A stretch of 64,000 bases of DNA from contig OY727102.1 of NCBI GenBank assembly GCA_963402885.1, positions 1,240,001-1,304,000 on the forward strand, written 5' to 3'. Numbering within the stretch: the first letter of the stretch is position 1; every line of letters starts with the position of its first letter. The DNA is from Antedon bifida (Eukaryota; Echinodermata; Crinoidea; Comatulida; Antedonidae). Below are positions 63,757 to 64,000 of the stretch, one piece after another. Below the pieces are notes generated by a model. It was not told the DNA's origin, ran no database searches, and saw only the letters and a list, made by a program, of their open reading frames with translations. Position numbers and translations under genes: made by a program.

Positions 63757-64000
63757 CGTAACAATGCAATCTATTCAATTCTTCTTTCAATTCTAATTTG
63801 CGACTTTTACCACTTAGTCAAAAAGATACACAATGCATAATTTATAGTTATTCATTTTAAATTAATACTTTTGAATTAGGCCTATAATCTATGAAATTAG
63901 TATTCCTTGTGATAAAGACCTAGAAATGTTTACAAATGTATTTTAATCTATTCATGTTTGTTAAAGAAGAATATAAATTATGTCTAACGACGATGCCTAT
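63757..64000. other. AT-rich end of window, nothing recognised
   Basis: No gene, repeat unit or signal could be supported here apart from one TAGGCCTA octamer near 63878. Confidence 0.6.

Overview
This is AT-rich animal nuclear DNA with one gene I can recognise. It is the 5' part of an AP-2 transcription factor gene (TFAP2 family), on the minus strand. Its intron phases and exon sizes match vertebrate TFAP2, with TFAP2B the closest by memory. AT-rich sequence, short non-autonomous DNA transposons and a strong excess of the octamer TAGGCCTA suggest an invertebrate deuterostome, possibly an echinoderm. That placement is an inference and is weak.

Gene layout, read right to left. A candidate distal first exon (1c) ends at 27828. 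First exon 1b (16310-16504) encodes a 65-residue Ser/Pro-rich N-terminus. First exon 1a (15337-15375) encodes MLKNVTMVLNTYE. All end in phase 0, so each can join exon 2 (14800-15249), which carries the AP-2 transactivation region with its PPxY motif and the TFAP2B-like RDYxxRRPDVL stretch. A 14.3-kb intron follows, then exon 3 (439-499, 61 nt, phase 1). The exons for the basic DNA-binding and helix-span-helix dimerisation regions were not found and should lie beyond the left edge. Exact AP-2 consensus sites (GCCN3GGC) sit beside first exons 1a and 1b, which suggests autoregulation.

From about 28.4 kb to the right edge I see no convincing coding gene. This stretch holds AT-rich DNA, MITE-like elements of at least two families (A with six copies across the window, B with two), fragments of dispersed repeats, a VNTR of 51-60-bp units with a long open frame (56.0-56.9 kb), a purine-rich minisatellite (60.1-60.6 kb), a CCGA microsatellite and several local duplications. 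Two small GC-rich islands (about 46.0 kb and 61.95-62.1 kb) carry good splice donors and could be first exons of undetected transcripts.

Odd structures include a 32-bp perfect palindrome and a neighbouring imperfect hairpin set between three copies of a 10-bp direct repeat (21.55-21.64 kb), a 29-bp-arm hairpin in TFAP2 intron 2 (14.03 kb), and an inverted-repeat pair about 1.4 kb apart (23.6-25.3 kb). No rRNA, tRNA, CRISPR, retrovirus-like element or recognisable LINE was seen. All homology statements are by eye and from memory.
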